Of a stretch of DNA of 35,615 nucleotides, positions 8,391 to 15,109 are shown in pieces. The DNA is from Eubacterium sp. (GTDB taxonomy: Bacteria > Bacillota > Clostridia > Lachnospirales > Lachnospiraceae). The number at the start of each line of letters is the position of its first letter. Within the stretch, counting starts at the first letter, position 1. Location: contig JAFYHN010000031.1 of NCBI GenBank assembly GCA_017539165.1, positions 1 through 35,615 of the forward strand, read 5' to 3'. Position numbers and translations under genes: made by a program. Below the pieces are notes generated by a model that was given only the letters and a program-made list of their open reading frames with translations, had not been told where the DNA came from and ran no database searches.

Positions 8391-9260
8391 TCAGATAACC
8401 GCTTTCAACCATACCGGATATTCTCTGTCAGGTCCTATCATACGCGATGTAATATTAACAGACAGTACAGAGTCCAGACCTTTTTTCTGCAATCTGGTTT
8501 TTATCCTGTTTATCACACTTATCGTATTCGGCATATTGATCTCCGGAAGGAGAGTTCTAATATTTGCATCTGAAACAGTCATGACATCACTTATACGAAG
8601 AGTCTTTAATATAAGGTCAAATGCCTTCTTAACAGCCTCTTCAACTTCCATGATATCTATATCCTCATTCGCTGGTTCAAAAGTAAATACCAATTCACTG
8701 CCAACACTTTGATAAGTATCGTTGAAATGATTCATAAAATCACGAACGGTTATATACTTCTCATAGTCAAGGCACATAGCCCCTACCAGATCATCACGGG
8801 CATCAGTGTAATCATAAAAGACAATCTTGCTTGCTTCTGTTGTTTCCTCCAAAGCATGATTTGCCTTATCGAATAACTCTGTGTAGTCAGTTCCATACTC
8901 AGGAACCATAACAGCGCCCATAGAAATACTAACGGTCATTTTTTCATTCTCGTCAGTATATCTTCTGATAAGTTCAGTTACCTTTCTGTCAATGTAAGAA
9001 TATACCTCCTTTAAGCCCCTTTCATTATCCATATCCTTATAGAAGATGACAAACTCGTCGTCTCCTATATAACCCTTAACATCACAATCTTCTGTCGAGC
9101 TGTCAATGATACGAACACATTCCCCCTGTATCCGTTCTTCCTCAGCTTCGCCATACTTATCGACAAGAGAGATCAGATTCCCAACCTTGACGATAGTAAG
9201 AAATCCTTTTTCGGTAGCACATGCATCACACAGTTTTTGGACAATACCTGAATTTCCCAT
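8391..9260 (-). CDS. Degenerate GGDEF-domain protein
   Basis: 289 residues, no signal peptide or membrane segment. Residues 15-150 fit the GGDEF fold: FLTIVKVGNL, a signature IGDDEFVIF (65-73), SISMGAVMVPEYG (a typical beta-hairpin) and ELFDKANHALEE. The signature reads GDDEF rather than GG[DE]EF, so diguanylate cyclase activity is uncertain; it may bind GTP or c-di-GMP without synthesis. Residues 175-285 (TVRDFMNHFND.. to VNITSR) look like a second, more eroded domain of similar topology, but this is inference. The ATG at 9260 has AAGGGG upstream. The AraC-type gene follows. Confidence 0.7.
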   Translation of the reverse strand: MGNSGIVQKLCDACATEKGFLTIVKVGNLISLVDKYGEAEEERIQGECVRIIDSSTEDCDVKGYIGDDEFVIFYKDMDNERGLKEVYSYIDRKVTELIRRYTDENEKMTVSISMGAVMVPEYGTDYTELFDKANHALEETTEASKIVFYDYTDARDDLVGAMCLDYEKYITVRDFMNHFNDTYQSVGSELVFTFEPANEDIDIMEVEEAVKKAFDLILKTLRISDVMTVSDANIRTLLPEINMPNTISVINRIKTRLQKKGLDSVLSVNITSRMIGPDREYPVWLKAVI

Positions 9261-9534
9261 AAGCTATACCCCTTAATTTTTCGCATCCCTATAGTTTTTT
9301 GGCTACATTGTACAAATCCCCCTGTTATCGCGCGTTACCCGTCTACAAATGTAACAATAGATTTAAAATAAATATATCTTATATCGAATATTTTTTATTA
9401 AAATCGCACCTTTTATTTTTTTCTTTTATACGAAAATCATTTTTAATCTGATTTTAATACAAGATAAATGCAATTATAACGGTTTTGTAGTATCATAGTT
9501 ACTATTCAAATATATTATGAAAGTAGGTATTCTA
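9261..9534. other. AT-rich divergent intergenic region
   Basis: This gap separates the GGDEF-like gene (leftward) from the histidine kinase (rightward), so it must hold both promoters. It is very AT-rich with T and A runs, especially 9360-9470. I saw no near-consensus promoter pair, RNA gene or convincing short ORF. Confidence 0.5.
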
Positions 9535-10803
9535 ATGGCTGATTATCACAAAGAAAAAAATAAATCGAGCCGGAAAGTTACTTCGATCACAAATAAACTT
9601 TACAGAAACATAGTTGCTAAAAAAATAGGGATGTTTTTCTCAAGCGACCTGTTTTTATTCGTCACGCTTTCCATTGGATGGTTTATAATTCAGGAGACCT
9701 CTGTTTTTAAAACCTTTGATTTCGACAGACCCAGATATCTGCGCATTACTGGTCATTCCATCACTACGTTAAGATACGTCGTTTACGAAAATGATGTAGC
9801 AAAAGTAAATGCAGATGCATTTACACCCCTTGCATATATAGCAAGCGTAGTAATGCTTGCCATACTGTTTCAGGTATTAAACCTGATCTTTTCAAGCTAT
9901 AACGAATATACACGTATAAAGAAAACCCTGAGACCACTTAACGAACTGGCGCTGAAAGCCGATGAGATAAGTAGGATGACATTTGATGGAAGCAAGTATC
10001 ACAAGGTTGAAGATGCAATAAGCCGCGTTAGTCCGGAAGACATGCATACTCTTTCATTCGAGGATGATGATCTACGAGGAATAGAGATGGCAATGAATAA
10101 CCTTATCGTGAAGATGCACGACACTTACCAGCAGCAGTCACGATTCGTAGACGATGCATCACATGAGCTGAGAACTCCTATAGCCGTTATTCAGGGATAT
10201 GCAAATATGCTCGACCGCTGGGGTAAAACTGATGAGGATGTCCTTGAAGAATCTATATCGGCTATAAAACATGAATCCGACCACATGAATCATCTGGTAG
10301 AACAGCTACTCTTCCTTGCAAGAGGTGATAATGGTCGAAATGTAATGCACTTTGAGAACATTTCCTTAAATGAAATGATGAAAGAGATTTATGAAGAATC
10401 GCTGATGATCGATGAATCTCATCCATATCGATTCTCCGCCGGACAGAATGCATCTGGCAATATCATAGTTTATGCTGATCCATCTATGCTTAAGCAGGCA
10501 GTCAGAATACTTGTGGATAATGCCGCAAAATATACTGCTGCTGGTGATGAGATAAGCCTCAGCTATGGATATGATGATAACGGAAAACCATACGTCCAGG
10601 TTCAGGACAGTGGAATAGGAATGGCTGAATCTGATGTTCAGCATATGTTTGAAAGATTTTTCAGATCAGATAATACCCGAGATATCAAAGGAACCGGTCT
10701 CGGTCTTTCCATCGCCAAATGGATAATCGATAAACATCAGGGACATTTCGAGATCCTTTCCAGAGAAGGTCTGGGAACAAGGATCAGAATCGTACTAGGA
10801 TAA
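9535..10803 (+). CDS. Orphan sensor histidine kinase
   Basis: 422 residues. Two membrane segments (about 37-53 and 98-120) flank a short extracellular loop of about 45 residues. A HAMP-like linker follows (PLNELALKADEI .. MAMNNLIVKM). The kinase core is complete: H-box DASHELRTPIAVIQGY with phospho-accepting His210, N-box LVDNAAKYT, G1 DSGIGM, F-box FERFFRSD and G2 GTGLGLSIAKW. No response regulator is adjacent on either side, so its partner must be elsewhere. The frame opens at an ATG at 9517, but AGTAGG lies upstream of the ATG at 9535, which is preferred. It is the only plus-strand gene in this part, and a strong terminator follows. Confidence 0.92.
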   Translation: MADYHKEKNKSSRKVTSITNKLYRNIVAKKIGMFFSSDLFLFVTLSIGWFIIQETSVFKTFDFDRPRYLRITGHSITTLRYVVYENDVAKVNADAFTPLAYIASVVMLAILFQVLNLIFSSYNEYTRIKKTLRPLNELALKADEISRMTFDGSKYHKVEDAISRVSPEDMHTLSFEDDDLRGIEMAMNNLIVKMHDTYQQQSRFVDDASHELRTPIAVIQGYANMLDRWGKTDEDVLEESISAIKHESDHMNHLVEQLLFLARGDNGRNVMHFENISLNEMMKEIYEESLMIDESHPYRFSAGQNASGNIIVYADPSMLKQAVRILVDNAAKYTAAGDEISLSYGYDDNGKPYVQVQDSGIGMAESDVQHMFERFFRSDNTRDIKGTGLGLSIAKWIIDKHQGHFEILSREGLGTRIRIVLG

Positions 10804-10807
10804 AAGT

Positions 10808-10845
10808 AAAGCAGGTGTTCAAACAATTAAACACCTGCTTTATTT
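10808..10845 (+). terminator. Bidirectional intrinsic terminator after the kinase
   Basis: AAAGCAGGTGTT (10808-10819) pairs perfectly over 12 bp with AACACCTGCTTT (10830-10841), with a 10-nt loop, followed by ATTTTTATC. On the other strand the hairpin is followed by ACTTTTATCC and could also end the convergent secreted-protein gene. Confidence 0.85.
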
Positions 10846-10875
10846 TTATCATTCAGAAAAAAACAAATTAATACA

Positions 10876-11532
10876 CTACATCAAGTCATTAAACTCAGGT
10901 CCATGTCCTTTTCTGATATACTTTGTTAACGAGATAATATTACCATCTGGGTAATACTTTAACATATAATACTCGTCATTCTCATCTTGATTAGTCTCAT
11001 ATGTATTATCATCTGTCTTTTCCCACTTAGATGTATCCAGGTTAGATACGACCTCTTCATACTCAGACTGATCACAATCTGCAGCACAAGTCTCAGAATC
11101 ATCGTACCACTCTACCCACCAGATACCATCATCAAATGTTTTGTTGCCAATCTTAAATTCTCCAAGACCATTTTCAGACATTGTCTTGAGATCATACATA
11201 TAGATCTCCCATGGTATAGAATAATTGACACAATCATTGAGCAAATCATTATCATATGTATAGACATCATAGTTATATATGTATGCCTCATCATACGGCG
11301 CAAGAGCCGCCTGAACTCTACCCTCTATCTGATATGTCTCCAGGAGATCAAATCCAGGTGAAAAGTCGACAGTATCTTCTATCGTTGGCATTTCCAGATC
11401 ACTAGCAGATTCTTCTGATGAAGTATTTGAACAATGTTTATTATTTGTCTGAGCAACTACAGGTGTTGTCATAATAGCCGAAACAACTAAGGCCATAACA
11501 AACCCAGCTCTAACCTTCTTTAATCTTCTCAT
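10876..11532 (-). CDS. Secreted protein of unknown function (1)
   Basis: 218 residues. A Sec signal peptide is clear: MRRLKKVRAGF, hydrophobic VMALVVSAIMT, cleavage after VVAQ. The mature part is acidic and aromatic, with repeated Tyr/Asp patterns (YDEAYIYNYDVYTYD, WWVEWYDD, DQSEYEEVV) and two cysteines in CAADC. I recognise no domain. Start choice: the frame opens at 11550, but GGAGGT lies just upstream of the ATG at 11532. Its signal peptide resembles that of the upstream gene (11579-12196), and the two are 46 nt apart, so they are probably one operon and may be distant paralogues. Confidence 0.75.
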   Translation of the reverse strand: MRRLKKVRAGFVMALVVSAIMTTPVVAQTNNKHCSNTSSEESASDLEMPTIEDTVDFSPGFDLLETYQIEGRVQAALAPYDEAYIYNYDVYTYDNDLLNDCVNYSIPWEIYMYDLKTMSENGLGEFKIGNKTFDDGIWWVEWYDDSETCAADCDQSEYEEVVSNLDTSKWEKTDDNTYETNQDENDEYYMLKYYPDGNIISLTKYIRKGHGPEFNDLM

Positions 11533-11578
11533 ACTTTTACCTCCATTCACTGTTCAAAAATAATAACCTATAGATTAT

Positions 11579-12196
11579 TTATTTATGAGTAACCTGCTTA
11601 TATGTAACAAGTTCTGTTGCAGGATCAAATGAAATATCATCATAAGGAATTCCTGCCGACTCAAATGATACAAAATGATTATCATCAAGTACATTCCATA
11701 CATCAGCTCTCTTTGTTGCTAAATAGTCTCTTCCTGCATAGAATACTTCCTTTTCACATTTAACAACATAAACATATGTACCGTTTACTTTATCTATAGC
11801 AACAAAACCCCTGTTAAAATATCTTCCTTTAATACCAATTCCAAAATTAAATTCTTTTGCAGCTGTATCAAGATCAAGAACTACATAGCCATTTTTTAAG
11901 TATTCATTTGCTGAATTCTGAAGAGCTGCATCGTCAAAAACGCTACCGTCATTAACAATCAGTTTTTCCAGTACTTTATACTGTGATGAGGCATCGAATT
12001 CTTTTTCATATGTTACCTGCGTCTTACGTTCAACAGTATTAGCAAACTCTGTATTTTCTGCTGTAGCTTCAGTAGTAGTCTGCTTTCCTTTTGAACCATG
12101 CCATTTTGATTTTGCTGAAACTGGCGCTACCATTACCAGCATAGCACATACTGCTGTGACACCAATTCCGATTCTAAGTCTTTTTAAATCTCTCAT
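11579..12196 (-). CDS. Secreted protein of unknown function (2)
   Basis: 205 residues. Signal peptide MRDLKRLRIGIGVTA.. with cleavage near APVSAK; then a basic Ser/Lys patch (KWHGSKGK), a Thr/Glu-rich linker (about 38-60) and a mixed alpha/beta region containing GYVVLDLDTAAKEFNFGIGIKGRYF and YVYVVKCEKEVFYAGRD. No known domain is recognised. A perfect AAAGGAGG precedes the ATG at 12196. The signal sequence resembles the neighbouring secreted protein downstream. A near-consensus promoter is at 12256-12284. Confidence 0.75.
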   Translation of the reverse strand: MRDLKRLRIGIGVTAVCAMLVMVAPVSAKSKWHGSKGKQTTTEATAENTEFANTVERKTQVTYEKEFDASSQYKVLEKLIVNDGSVFDDAALQNSANEYLKNGYVVLDLDTAAKEFNFGIGIKGRYFNRGFVAIDKVNGTYVYVVKCEKEVFYAGRDYLATKRADVWNVLDDNHFVSFESAGIPYDDISFDPATELVTYKQVTHK

Positions 12197-12255
12197 TTTG
12201 TTTCCTCCTTTAATTCGTTAACAGAAATTTTATATGCTCGTATAAAAATCGAAGC

Positions 12256-12284
12256 ATAGTAGAATGTTAACAATGATTTGTAAA
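12256..12284 (-). promoter_or_regulatory. Probable promoter of the secreted-protein pair
   Basis: On the minus strand: -35 TTTACA (12279-12284), a 17-nt spacer, -10 TACTAT (12256-12261). The predicted start is about 50 nt before the ATG at 12196. Confidence 0.6.
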
Positions 12285-12338
12285 CAAAATGTAACCCGAA
12301 ATTATACAACGTGTAACTAATTGGTATCGATTGAATTC

Positions 12339-12382
12339 TGATGCTCTCCCTATGATAGACTGATGCTCCCCTTATGATATAC
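12339..12382 (+). repeat. Two tandem 22-bp repeats upstream of the small lipoprotein gene
   Basis: TGATGCTCTCCCTATGATAG (start of copy 1, 12339-12360) is followed at once by TGATGCTCCCCTTATGATAT (start of copy 2, 12361-12382). The full 22-bp copies agree at 19 positions. They lie 42-85 nt before the lipoprotein ATG, within its expected promoter region; each contains TATGAT, which could be a -10 box, but I see no matching -35. They may be operator sites. Confidence 0.65.
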
Positions 12383-12423
12383 TCCAGTCATTAGAGGATA
12401 TATAACAAACTGTCAGGAGTATA

Positions 12424-12888
12424 ATGAACATGAAAAAGAGAATTATAACAACAATAGCTGTAATGTCGATCGGCTTATCTCTAATTGGTTGTGGAGCAAA
12501 TGCAGATAATGAATCAGCAGCAACTGAACAAACAACCAAAAGTCAGGGGGCGTCTATTGAGGGAACATGGCAGACAGGATCTATAAATGTAGATAAAGAA
12601 AATCCCGGTCCAGAATATTATGTACAATTTACCGATTCTGAAATTAACTATGGACATATGTCTGACGATGACAATTTTGAAGTAGAATACTCAGATAAAA
12701 TCTCATCATTCAATGAGATTTCTCCTGGTATATACCGCGTACAGGCAGAATCTAAGAATGGATCTCAGTATACTTTCCAGACTAGTGAACAGGATAGCAC
12801 TATTCTTAACTACTACGGAACATGGAACGAGGAAGAATTCTCTGACAACTACAGTGGTGGAGACTCATTATTAAAATGTTCTTTCTAA
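12424..12888 (+). CDS. Small lipoprotein of unknown function
   Basis: 154 residues. Lipoprotein signal MNMKKRIITTIAVMSIGLS with lipobox SLIGC, so it should be anchored on the outer face of the membrane. The mature part has a polar linker, then a small beta-rich region (GTWQTGSI, YYVQFTDSEINYGHM, IYRVQAESKNGSQYTFQ, YYGTWNEE). No domain is recognised, though the GxW .. YGTW pattern suggests a small beta-sandwich or lipocalin-like fold (inference). CAGGAG lies 4 nt before the ATG at 12424; an in-frame ATG two codons later is also possible. It is divergent from the two secreted proteins, with two 22-bp repeats in the shared region. Confidence 0.75.
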   Translation: MNMKKRIITTIAVMSIGLSLIGCGANADNESAATEQTTKSQGASIEGTWQTGSINVDKENPGPEYYVQFTDSEINYGHMSDDDNFEVEYSDKISSFNEISPGIYRVQAESKNGSQYTFQTSEQDSTILNYYGTWNEEEFSDNYSGGDSLLKCSF

Positions 12889-12924
12889 TTACAATTTCAC
12901 AATAACTTAGCTATTTAAAACACT

Positions 12925-12966
12925 AATGGGGCTGTAACACAAAAACATTTTGTGTACAGCCCCATT
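12925..12966. terminator. Bidirectional intrinsic terminator
   Basis: AATGGGGCTGTAACACAAAA pairs with TTTTGTGTACAGCCCCATT (19 bp, one bulged base, 3-4 nt loop). It lies between the convergent lipoprotein and nucleoside phosphorylase genes and has A/T runs on both flanks. Confidence 0.85.
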
Positions 12967-13001
12967 ATATTTATCATTTATTTAATTCTCACTCGAACAG
13001 T

Positions 13002-13853
13002 TTATAATCCACGATAAATACTGCTTACAGTATTTCTTACAATCTGGATCAGTTTAGTTCCAGCCTGATTTGCCACTGCCTGAACTTCTTCATGTGTAAC
13101 CTCAATATCTTCATTATCTATTGCCATATCTGTTACACAGCTAAGACCAAGAAGTCTGACTCCCATCGCACAGAGTACAACCGCTTCGCATGCTGTACTC
13201 ATTCCTACTGCATCTGCTCCAAGCATAGCATAGGCTCTAGATTCAGCAGGTGACTCAAATGCAGGACCTGTAACCTGAAGATAAACTCCATCTTCAAGTG
13301 GAATTCCGAGTCCATCGGCAACCTTATGCATAACTGCCATATATTCTCTATCATAAACCTGACTCATAGCAGGAAATCTTGTGCTGAGTCTGTCATCGTT
13401 CGGGCCAAGAAGAGGCGATGGAATAAATGAAGTGATATGATCATTTATACACATCAGAGTTCCCGGCTTATATGATCTGTTGAGACCACCAGATGCATTT
13501 GTAAGGAATATATTCTTTGCTCCCAGAAGTGCCATAACACGAACCGGTGTAACCACCTGCTGCATAGGATATCCCTCATAGAAATGTACTCTACCATTCA
13601 TAAGGATTACTGGAACCTCGTCCAGATATCCAAAGATATATTCTCCCTTATGTCCTTCAACTGTTGATTTTGGAAATCCCGGAATATCCGAATATGATAT
13701 TCTGTCTGTCACTTTGATCTCATCCGCAAGTCCACCAAGTCCCGAACCAAGAACTATTCCGAAAAAAGGATCAAAACTTATCTTTGATCTGATAAAATCG
13801 GCAGCTGCAAAAGGATCACATTCATTTATAGATTTATTTACATTTTCTGACAT
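13002..13853 (-). CDS. punA: Purine nucleoside phosphorylase (trimeric, NP-I class)
   Basis: 283 residues. It cleaves inosine, guanosine and deoxy analogues with phosphate to free base and (deoxy)ribose 1-phosphate. Family motifs: IVLGSGLGGLADEI near residues 33-46, GFPKSTVEGHKG with the phosphate-binding His, GRVHFYEGY, LTNASGGLN, GPAFESPAESRAY with the purine-site Glu, VGMSTACEAVVL and the closing TDMA. This is the trimeric mammalian-type class (PunA/PupG), not the hexameric DeoD class. The start is set by GGAGGG just before the ATG. A moderate promoter is upstream. The next gene, tsaE, is divergent. Confidence 0.93.
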   Translation of the reverse strand: MSENVNKSINECDPFAAADFIRSKISFDPFFGIVLGSGLGGLADEIKVTDRISYSDIPGFPKSTVEGHKGEYIFGYLDEVPVILMNGRVHFYEGYPMQQVVTPVRVMALLGAKNIFLTNASGGLNRSYKPGTLMCINDHITSFIPSPLLGPNDDRLSTRFPAMSQVYDREYMAVMHKVADGLGIPLEDGVYLQVTGPAFESPAESRAYAMLGADAVGMSTACEAVVLCAMGVRLLGLSCVTDMAIDNEDIEVTHEEVQAVANQAGTKLIQIVRNTVSSIYRGL

Positions 13854-13886
13854 TTTCTACCCTCCGTTATTCTTTTAAATAACTAT

Positions 13887-13915
13887 ACGATAACAGATGC
13901 CGTGTAAGATGGCAA
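13887..13915 (-). promoter_or_regulatory. Possible promoter of purine nucleoside phosphorylase
   Basis: On the minus strand: -35 TTGCCA (13910-13915), a 17-nt spacer, -10 TATCGT (13887-13892). The -35 is good and the -10 only fair. Confidence 0.45.
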
Positions 13916-13933
13916 GAATGGATTCTCGTACTC

Positions 13934-13961
13934 TTGACATTTTAAAAAGTGATGGTAATAT
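13934..13961 (+). promoter_or_regulatory. Probable promoter of tsaE
   Basis: -35 TTGACA (13934-13939), a 16-nt spacer, -10 TAATAT (13956-13961). It faces tsaE, with a predicted start near 13968. Confidence 0.6.
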
Positions 13962-14009
13962 AAACGGGTGTAGAAAATCAATATGATGCAAATATCTACG
14001 GAGAGTAAT

Positions 14010-14456
14010 ATGAGTGATATGAATTCGACAATGTTTGAGTCATACAGTAGAGAAGATACATTTGAATATGCAAAAAAGCTTGGTGAAATGTCCAAGCCCG
14101 GACAGGTTTACTGTCTAAGTGGAGATCTTGGAGTCGGTAAGACTGTCTTCGCACAAGGCTTCGGAACAGGTCTCGGAATAGACGAACCGATGTCCAGTCC
14201 TACATTCACCATTGTTCATGAATATACTGAGGGACGAATCCCACTTTATCATTTTGACGTGTATAGAATCGGTGATGTTGATGAACTGGAAGAGACCGGT
14301 TTCTACGAATATGCCGGAGGAGACGGAGTATGTCTTATCGAATGGGCAGAGCTTGTCGAAGAAGTAATCCCTGATAATGCAGTATGGATAACGATAGAAA
14401 AAGATGTTGAAAAAGGATTCGATTATAGAAAGATTCTTATCAAAAAACCACTTTAG
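14010..14456 (+). CDS. tsaE: tRNA threonylcarbamoyladenosine biosynthesis ATPase TsaE
   Basis: 148 residues. TsaE is the P-loop ATPase that drives the TsaB-TsaD cycle. It shows Walker A GDLGVGKT (38-45), SSPTFTIVHEY, YHFDVYRI and LIEWAE, all family hallmarks. Start choice: the frame opens at 13983, but GGAG lies 6 nt before the ATG at 14010. It is transcribed alone, rightward, about 6.7 kb from tsaB and tsaD, instead of heading that operon as in many Firmicutes. Its stop codon lies in the left arm of its terminator. Confidence 0.93.
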   Translation: MSDMNSTMFESYSREDTFEYAKKLGEMSKPGQVYCLSGDLGVGKTVFAQGFGTGLGIDEPMSSPTFTIVHEYTEGRIPLYHFDVYRIGDVDELEETGFYEYAGGDGVCLIEWAELVEEVIPDNAVWITIEKDVEKGFDYRKILIKKPL

Positions 14457-14480
14457 CAAATTACTAAAGTGGTTTTTCTG
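14445..14480 (+). terminator. Intrinsic terminator of tsaE
   Basis: AAACCACTTTAG (14445-14456) pairs with CTAAAGTGGTTT (14464-14475), 12 bp, followed by TTCTGTATT. The stop codon TAG is part of the stem. It also lies downstream of the convergent dCMP deaminase gene. Confidence 0.8.
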
Positions 14481-14494
14481 TATTCTTTATTACA

Positions 14495-14995
14495 TTAGAT
14501 ATTCAGTTTAATCTCTCTCTCTGCCGGCTCGTACTGTCTGTACTTAACACCAGTCATATTGAACATTTTCTTCGAAGCAATAGTACTCTCCGAATCCGCA
14601 TATTTATCAGATATATATATAATCTCTTTAATTCCACTCTGTATGATAGCCTTTGCACATTCATTACATGGGAACAGCGTCACATACACTCTTGCGCCTT
14701 TCATTGAACCGGTTCCACGATAGTTCAGTATCGCATTCAACTCTGCATGACACACAAACATATATTTACTGTTCAGTGCCGCTCCGTCTCTTCCCCATGG
14801 CATGTCGTCATCATCACACCCTTCAGGCATACCATTATATCCTACTGAAAGAATACGGTTATCTTCCCCTACTATGCAGGCACCGACCTGAGTGTTTGGA
14901 TCCTTACTTCTATGAGCAGACAGCATTGCTATTCCCATAAAATACTGATCCCAGCTGATATAATCCGTTCTCTTGTAATCAATCTTTTTAGGCAT
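14495..14995 (-). CDS. comEB: dCMP deaminase family protein (ComEB-like)
   Basis: 166 residues. A zinc-dependent cytidine/deoxycytidylate deaminase that most likely converts dCMP to dUMP for thymidylate synthesis. The zinc site is complete: CHAELN with H83 and catalytic E85, and PCNEC with C110 and C113. Also typical are DPNTQVGACIV and GYNGMPEGCDD. Late-competence ComEB belongs to the same family; no competence genes are nearby, so the symbol is by similarity only. The frame is open to 15082, but GGGAGG lies just before ATGATG at 14998/14995, and the extra upstream codons run through the terminator of the next gene. Confidence 0.88.
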   Translation of the reverse strand: MPKKIDYKRTDYISWDQYFMGIAMLSAHRSKDPNTQVGACIVGEDNRILSVGYNGMPEGCDDDDMPWGRDGAALNSKYMFVCHAELNAILNYRGTGSMKGARVYVTLFPCNECAKAIIQSGIKEIIYISDKYADSESTIASKKMFNMTGVKYRQYEPAEREIKLNI

Positions 14996-15033
14996 CATAC
15001 ACCTCCCTTTAATACATATAAGTCCCTCTTTAT

Positions 15034-15075
15034 CCAAAAGACCGGCAAATCTGAAATATATCAAATCTGTCGGTC
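15034..15075 (-). terminator. Probable terminator of the vanW gene
   Basis: On the minus strand, GACCG (15071-15075) pairs with CGGTC (15040-15044), followed by TTTTGG. The loop contains two copies of CAGATTTG. The stem is short and the loop long, so it is weaker than others here. Confidence 0.5.
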
Positions 15076-15109
15076 TGATCATGTGTTAGTATCTGTAAAT
15101 CAAATCTTA

